A DNA stretch of 64,000 nucleotides from Bacteriovoracaceae bacterium (GTDB lineage Bacteria; Bdellovibrionota; Bacteriovoracia; Bacteriovoracales; Bacteriovoracaceae). The stretch's first letter is position 1. Every line of letters begins with the position of its first letter. This document shows, piece after piece, positions 60,945 to 64,000 of this stretch. A program made the translations under genes and the position numbers. The DNA lies in assembly GCA_020630335.1 (NCBI GenBank), contig JAHDBN010000004.1, positions 91,260-155,259 on the forward strand, written 5' to 3'. The notes below the pieces were generated by a model. The model saw nothing but the letters and a program-made list of their open reading frames with translations. It made no database searches and was not told the origin of the DNA.

Positions 60945-62084
60945 CTAAAATGGTTCGTAATAATCATCATCATCATCATCACCATAACTTTGTGATGTTT
61001 CATAAACATCATCATAGTAGCTATCATGATCATATTCATCATCATAGTAGTGATTATCAAAACTTGCTGACCCATCACATCTTAAACGAGTTGTGTCTCT
61101 ATTATTAAAGTATGAGTAAGTATTCGCTCTATGTGTTTCAGCACATGAGAATCTATAATCACCTTCATACCTGTTTAAGAGATCTCTTTGTTCAGCACAT
61201 CTATCATAACCAGTATTACAGAATTGGTTCCAATATGTTTTTACAGTTGTTCCGTAACACTTATCAATTAGCTGATAGTTACAAGTATCAATTCTAGAGT
61301 ACCTGTGTCTGTAGTTGTTATAAACAAAGTATGGGTATCCTGAATGAACGTAGTATCCATTGTGTCCGTAGTGATAAAAGAAAATCCAATGTCTATAGAA
61401 ATGTCTTCTATGTGAACTTAAAACATAGCTTGAATAAGAATACGGAGTCCAAAAGAATGTGTGTGCCCAGATGTTGTGATACACAACGTGTCTTCTGTAA
61501 ATATAAGCATTTTGCCTATGAGCTCTGTATGGCCTGAAATATCTTCTTGTTCCATAACTAGCATGAACTCTAGATCTAACATGTCCACGTCTAACTCTAT
61601 GTCTTGTTGGGTTTGGTCTTCTATGTCCAGTTCTTGGTCCTTGTCTTCTACCAGTAGTCGATCCTCTTCTAGGCTCAGTTCTTCTTCCAGTAGTTGATCC
61701 TCTTCTAGGCTCAGTTCTTCTTCCAGTAGTTGATCCTCTTCTAGGCTCAGTTCTTCTTCCAGTAGTTGACCCTCTTCTAGGCTCAGTTCTTCTTCCAGTA
61801 GTTGATCCTCTTCTAGGTTCAGTTCTTCTTGGTTGAGACCTTCTACCTGTACTAGATCCACTTCTTGGCTGAGTTCTTGGTTGAGATCTTCGACCAGTAC
61901 TAGATCCTCTTCGTGGTTGAGTTCGTCTAGGCTGAGATCTACGACCTGTTGTTGAACCTGAGCTTCGTCGATTTGAAACTCCTCTTCGTCCACCACCTCT
62001 TTCATCATTAGCATAAGTTTCTGAACCAAATGCTAAGCAGAAAAAGAGAGTCATGAACACATGATAAAATGATAATTTATTCAT
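60945..62084 (-). CDS. Secreted Ser/Thr/Arg/Pro repeat protein with Tyr/His and acidic tail
   Basis: I start at the ATG at 62084, with GGAGGAG before it and a signal peptide (MNKLSFYHVFMTLFFCLAFG); the open frame extends 39 codons further upstream but without support. The 379 residues include about 120 of Arg-rich repeats (GSTTGRRTEPRR), then an HRRxxYRP/YH-rich stretch full of Tyr and His, six or so Cys, and a final acidic run (YYDDEYDHDSYYDD, DDDDDDYYEPF). The charge switches from very basic to very acidic. It may be a surface or matrix protein; no family is recognised. Confidence 0.78.
   Translation of the reverse strand: MNKLSFYHVFMTLFFCLAFGSETYANDERGGGRRGVSNRRSSGSTTGRRSQPRRTQPRRGSSTGRRSQPRTQPRSGSSTGRRSQPRRTEPRRGSTTGRRTEPRRGSTTGRRTEPRRGSTTGRRTEPRRGSTTGRRTEPRRGSTTGRRQGPRTGHRRPNPTRHRVRRGHVRSRVHASYGTRRYFRPYRAHRQNAYIYRRHVVYHNIWAHTFFWTPYSYSSYVLSSHRRHFYRHWIFFYHYGHNGYYVHSGYPYFVYNNYRHRYSRIDTCNYQLIDKCYGTTVKTYWNQFCNTGYDRCAEQRDLLNRYEGDYRFSCAETHRANTYSYFNNRDTTRLRCDGSASFDNHYYDDEYDHDSYYDDVYETSQSYGDDDDDDYYEPF
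61664..61843 (-). repeat. 36-bp tandem repeat in the Arg-rich secreted protein gene
   Basis: About five 36-base units start at 61664, 61700, 61736, 61772 and 61808; the first four are almost identical and the last has diverged. Each encodes 12 residues (about TTGRRTEPRRGS). Other frames are also open here because of the repeat composition. Confidence 0.92.
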
Positions 62085-62299
62085 AAACCTGCTCCTCCAA
62101 AGTTTATTATTTAGATACCTTTGAGATTCTTTCTCGCTGATCTTATATAATGAAACTATCAGAACAAAAGCTTTTCTCAAAAGAAATAAGTCTGACCACA
62201 AGGTAAGAGAAATAAGCCGTTTTTGATGAATTCTTTGTCATAAATGACATTGTGTCGAAATACTAGATATTTAGCATTAAAAAGAGGCTTGAAAAAGTA

Positions 62300-62965
62300 T
62301 CAATGTGCACCATTTAGCTGAATATAGCGTTGATAAAGATATGATAAATTTTTCAAAATATGTTCTTTTAGTAACAATTCTGAGTCCATTTCTATGGATT
62401 TTTTAAACATTTCATAAGTATACAAGGATTGAAGCTTCTCTCCTTGCTTTTTGTGGCTCAAGTGCCAAAGTTCCATTTGATAACTTTTTCCATCTAAGTA
62501 TGGCCTATAAAAAAGATCATTATGTTCAAATAAAGCATCACTTATTTTAGAGTTAGGACCAGAACCCTGGTACTCTTCGTTTGCTAACTTTAAAACTTTT
62601 CCATCTTTGTATTGAGAATGATCATAGATATCTATATCTGTTCCCCAATGATGCCTGCTTGATCCTGGAATAGAACTCCAATTTAAAATTGCCCAGAAGA
62701 TTTCTTCGCAATTTAATTCATCATACTTTAAAGTGATGCCTGTTTTACTTCTAAGGGCCCTCTTTCCATCGGCTTTATCATTCCATATTTTTCTTTGATG
62801 CTCATAAGATCTAAATGAACTAGCCGTTCTGAGCTCTAATTTTTTTCCAGCAAGGGTTCCTTTTAATCTGAAATAATCATCATAACAATCTTTATGAATA
62901 AAAAGTCCATGCTCTAATGGCACTAAATGCGATTTGGTACGTCCTGTGAGTATTTCAAAGCTCAT
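62300..62965 (-). CDS. M15-family D,D-carboxypeptidase-like protein, no visible signal peptide
   Basis: The 221 residues show the VanY/M15B zinc motifs: TASSFRSYEHQRKIW near 48-62, SRHHWGTDIDIYD (SxHxxGxxxD) near 104-116, and MELWHLSH (ExxH-type) near 168-175. Such enzymes remove the terminal D-Ala of peptidoglycan stems. The N-terminus (MSFEILTGRTKSHLVPLEHG) shows no signal peptide, so export is unclear, unlike most family members. It lies downstream of the region around 63 kb on the minus strand, alone. Confidence 0.87.
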   Translation of the reverse strand: MSFEILTGRTKSHLVPLEHGLFIHKDCYDDYFRLKGTLAGKKLELRTASSFRSYEHQRKIWNDKADGKRALRSKTGITLKYDELNCEEIFWAILNWSSIPGSSRHHWGTDIDIYDHSQYKDGKVLKLANEEYQGSGPNSKISDALFEHNDLFYRPYLDGKSYQMELWHLSHKKQGEKLQSLYTYEMFKKSIEMDSELLLKEHILKNLSYLYQRYIQLNGAH

Positions 62966-63092
62966 ATCAAATTTTAGCTCACTCTATGACATTGTTCAAA
63001 AAATAGACATATTTTGTAAAAGCTACATTCTAAGGCCTTAGATAATTCAAGTTGCCTTATCATTTTATTAAGAAACTTAAAAAAGGAAAAAA

Positions 63093-64000
63093 ATGAAAAC
63101 TTTATTATTGGCATTAACTTTAGTTTTAGCTTCTTGTAGCTCAAAAGAAGAAATTACAAGAATTGATAATAAGAAGAAAGTTCAGGAACTTGAGAAAAAG
63201 GTAAGTGTTACACCTGAAGAGAATGATGACTCTACTGAAACGCAAACTTTTGAGCCAACTGATGAGGTTAGTGAAGAGCAGACAGAACAAGTAGTGCAAA
63301 CTGAAATTCCTGATTCTATCTCTGCAGTTGAATACAGTACTGATGTTTTTAGTATTAATGAAAGTGAAGCTGACTATATTTATAGAAAATGTATTAAAGG
63401 GTTGCATGATGGTTTAGGTAATCAATCAGTTCATGCAAGAGTAGTTGAAATGAATACTGATAGAATCGAAACAAATTCTAACTTAGTTTGTTTAGTAAGA
63501 ACTCATTTAACTCCAGGAAAAGTAAAAATTAAAATGAGAGCAAATATGTATGAATATACTGATATCAATAGTACTAAAGAAATGTTTGAGTACTTTCTTT
63601 CTGGAAGAGACTTATGTGATAAAAATGGAAAAACAACACTAGATGACGTTATTAAAAAAATGGGATCTATGGGGTGTTCTGTTGAGCAAGTTAAAAGAAA
63701 TGGGAAAGCTTATATGAGATATGAGTGTGCTGATCATTATGGATATAATCAGTGTAATTCTTTTAGAAAAACGATTAAATCATGCAAAGACGTGAAGAAC
63801 ACGGATACTCTAACATTGAAATTTAAAAAAATGGATAGAGTTCCAGATGATAAATACGAAATTTACAGAGCTTATACTAGACAGGGTAGAGGTTTTTTTG
63901 GATCAGATAAAAGAATTGATTTTAACTTAAAAGCAATTCAAACAAGATTTCCTGTAAAGTATGATGCTGAAAAATCTGGTAACTTCTTAAATATTGGAGA
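63093..64000 (+). CDS. Lipoprotein of unknown function (runs off the right edge)
   Basis: From the ATG at 63093, with AAAGGA upstream, the frame stays open to the window end, at least 302 codons. It begins with a lipoprotein signal (MKTLLLALTLVLASC, Cys15), then a Glu/Thr-rich linker (about 40-75), then a Cys-containing domain (about 95-300; for example YIYRKCIKGLHDG and VCLVRTHL). Several Cys pairs suggest an oxidised periplasmic protein. No family is recognised, and the C-terminus is not in the window. Confidence 0.78.
   Translation, partial: MKTLLLALTLVLASCSSKEEITRIDNKKKVQELEKKVSVTPEENDDSTETQTFEPTDEVSEEQTEQVVQTEIPDSISAVEYSTDVFSINESEADYIYRKCIKGLHDGLGNQSVHARVVEMNTDRIETNSNLVCLVRTHLTPGKVKIKMRANMYEYTDINSTKEMFEYFLSGRDLCDKNGKTTLDDVIKKMGSMGCSVEQVKRNGKAYMRYECADHYGYNQCNSFRKTIKSCKDVKNTDTLTLKFKKMDRVPDDKYEIYRAYTRQGRGFFGSDKRIDFNLKAIQTRFPVKYDAEKSGNFLNIG

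Noticed and set aside
61418-62029. 203-codon minus-strand frame rich in Leu and Glu inside the Arg-repeat gene
   Set aside because: Out of frame with the gene that has a signal peptide and GGAGGAG; the openness follows from the 36-bp repeat.
63141-63407. 88-codon minus-strand frame near the right edge
   Set aside because: It is antisense to the lipoprotein frame that starts at 63093 with a signal sequence and ribosome-binding site.

Overview
The window is an AT-rich bacterial chromosome segment from a Gram-negative organism: it encodes several outer-membrane beta-barrels, lipoproteins, TonB/Tol-like machinery and many signal peptides. A complete Agl/Glt-type gliding-motility gene cluster, TPR-rich periplasmic proteins, many secreted hydrolases, very low GC and a high density of short secreted proteins all fit a Bdellovibrio-like predatory lineage. 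Bacteriovoracia (Halobacteriovorax/Bacteriovorax relatives) is my best guess; it rests on gene content, not on a marker-gene tree. Coding density is very high. No stretch over 300 bases lacks a gene, and I saw no tRNA, rRNA, CRISPR array or insertion sequence.

Layout. 1-5.6 kb: a truncated Ser/Arg-repeat secreted protein, a small membrane protein, ddl-thrS, a TPR/winged-helix regulator and a secreted protein. 5.6-12 kb: rimI, a terminator, then the translation operon rimP-nusA-infB-rbfA-truB. 12-16 kb: a membrane-anchored ferredoxin, two paralogous secreted proteins with a papain-like Cys/His/Asp pattern, and an MBL hydrolase. 16-19 kb: sucC-sucD-ndk and an Mpo1-like protein. 19-23.5 kb: a transmembrane P-loop ATPase overlapping an MscS channel, then MerC-like and AlkC-like genes. 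23.5-27 kb: mutS2 and rqcH, divergent with overlapping start codons. 27-31.5 kb: a DUF2799 protein, an Nramp-like transporter, queF and small secreted proteins. 31.7-33.8 kb: a porin, an FMN-binding protein and a four-helix bis-His membrane protein behind a palindromic operator. 33.9-37.8 kb: a lone cpaF, eno and companions. 37.9-47.4 kb: the gliding-motility operon (two beta-barrels, two TPR proteins, an ExbB/TolQ, two ExbD/TolR, a small secreted protein and an AgmX/TonB-like protein). 47.5-53.1 kb: a metzincin lipoprotein, then an OmpA-like protein with two membrane-anchored repeat proteins ending in helix-hairpin-helix domains. 53.4-64 kb: a POT peptide transporter, a papain-like secreted protein, a tandem Usp, an M14 carboxypeptidase, low-complexity secreted proteins, a thioesterase, an M15 peptidase and a truncated lipoprotein.

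How the genes work together. Housekeeping operons (translation factors, TCA, cell wall) are interleaved with envelope modules. The gliding operon encodes a proton-driven stator-like motor plus periplasmic and outer-membrane connectors. The porin/FMN/bis-His operon looks like a small extracytoplasmic electron-transfer or metal-reduction unit under a repressor-like operator. MutS2 and RqcH are two parts of bacterial ribosome rescue and quality control, and here they share a start-codon junction. Several genes have a -10 box 6-10 bases before the start codon and no Shine-Dalgarno sequence, so leaderless or near-leaderless transcripts look common. The least explained units, and so the best candidates for something new, are the ATPase-MscS pair, the porin/FMN/bis-His operon, and the OmpA plus fibre-repeat/HhH operon.
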